Shown one piece after another: positions 5,651 through 5,964 of a DNA stretch of 5,964 nucleotides. Under the pieces are notes generated by a model, which did not search any database, had not been told where the DNA came from, and saw only the letters and a list, made by a program, of their open reading frames with translations. The stretch lies in NCBI GenBank assembly GCA_947504795.1, contig CANNJG010000114.1, positions 1 through 5,964 on the forward strand, read 5' to 3'. Both the position numbers and the translations under genes were made by a program. How positions within the stretch are numbered: the stretch's first letter is position 1; the number at the start of each line of letters is the position of its first letter. This stretch comes from Legionellaceae bacterium (GTDB lineage Bacteria > Pseudomonadota > Gammaproteobacteria > Legionellales > Legionellaceae).

Positions 5651-5656
5651 AAGGAA
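5651..5656 (+). promoter_or_regulatory. rph Shine-Dalgarno
   Basis: AAGGAA lies 7 nt before the ATG at 5664, a normal spacing, and supports this start for rph. Confidence 0.75.
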
Positions 5657-5663
5657 TATACCC

Positions 5664-5964
5664 ATGCGTCCTAGCAAACGTGCCGCGAATCAACTTCGGC
5701 CTATTACGATTACGCGTCAATACACGCAACATGCCGAAGGATCTGTTTTGATCCAATACGGAAATACTTGGGTACTCTGTACCGCGTCTGTCATTGACAA
5801 TGTGCCAAGGTTTTTAAAAGGCAAGGGGCAAGGTTGGATCACAGCGGAATATGGCATGTTGCCCCGCGCAACCCACAGTCGCAACGATCGAGAAGCCAAT
5901 CAGGGCAAACAAGGAGGCCGCACCTTAGAAATCCAACGTTTGATTGGACGTTCGTTACGCCGTT
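5664..5964 (+). CDS. rph: RNase PH, N-terminal part (cut by window edge)
   Basis: This frame runs 100 codons from the ATG to the window end without a stop and is the start of ribonuclease PH (E. coli about 238 aa). The enzyme is a hexameric, phosphate-dependent 3'-5' exoribonuclease. It trims tRNA precursors beyond the CCA end and takes part in rRNA/structured RNA turnover. The match to E. coli RNase PH is collinear without gaps: MRP start, NQLRP, HAEGSVL (23-29), VLCTAS (37-42), VPRFLKG (47-53), GWITAEYGMLPR (57-68), GKQGGRT (81-87) and EIQRLIGRSLR. R86, the phosphate-binding arginine in the family, is present. The remaining catalytic part lies outside the window, so intactness cannot be judged. 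It is transcribed divergently from gmk. Confidence 0.95.
   Translation, partial: MRPSKRAANQLRPITITRQYTQHAEGSVLIQYGNTWVLCTASVIDNVPRFLKGKGQGWITAEYGMLPRATHSRNDREANQGKQGGRTLEIQRLIGRSLRR

Noticed and set aside
5717..5899. Minus-strand open frame inside rph.
   Set aside because: The plus strand encodes a clear RNase PH N-terminus through the same bases.

Overview
The window is a compact housekeeping region of a gammaproteobacterial chromosome. Protein sequences closely match the E. coli families remembered from general knowledge, including Uup, RidA, SpoT, RpoZ, Gmk and RNase PH. Base composition is moderate to slightly AT-rich. The short omega subunit (67 aa) and the order gmk-rpoZ-spoT-ridA point towards the Legionella/Coxiella side of the gammaproteobacteria. 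That placement is an inference from memory, not a database result.

Layout: five genes read leftwards as a probable operon, in the order gmk (5501-4851), rpoZ (4679-4476), spoT (4471-2348), ridA (2348-1971) and uup (1954-80). The last four are tightly packed, with gaps of 4 nt, a 1-nt overlap and 16 nt. A 171-nt gap separates gmk from rpoZ, and it holds predicted RNA structure rather than a gene. No intrinsic terminator follows uup. A candidate start codon with a G-rich Shine-Dalgarno at 34-32 may be the first codons of a further gene. At the right edge rph (RNase PH) reads rightwards from 5664 and is cut by the window end. It diverges from gmk across a 162-nt intergenic region with face-to-face promoter candidates.

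How the genes fit together: the core is a guanine-nucleotide/stringent-response cluster. Gmk makes GDP, the precursor of GTP. SpoT hydrolyses (p)ppGpp and perhaps makes some. The omega subunit RpoZ forms part of a (p)ppGpp-binding site on RNA polymerase. RidA (enamine/imine deaminase) and Uup (ABC-F ATPase linked to ribosomes) complete the transcript, and RNase PH (tRNA/rRNA 3' processing) sits across the divergent promoter.

The coding genes look intact and ordinary. The less usual signals are non-coding. They are a wobble-rich 17-position hairpin plus a second hairpin (with possible pseudoknot) between gmk and rpoZ, a 14-bp imperfect inverted repeat in the rph leader, overlapping gmk/rph promoter elements around an 8-bp palindrome, and an out-of-frame ATG just ahead of the GTG start of spoT. 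I found no mobile element, CRISPR array, tRNA or rRNA, and no clear new multi-gene system.
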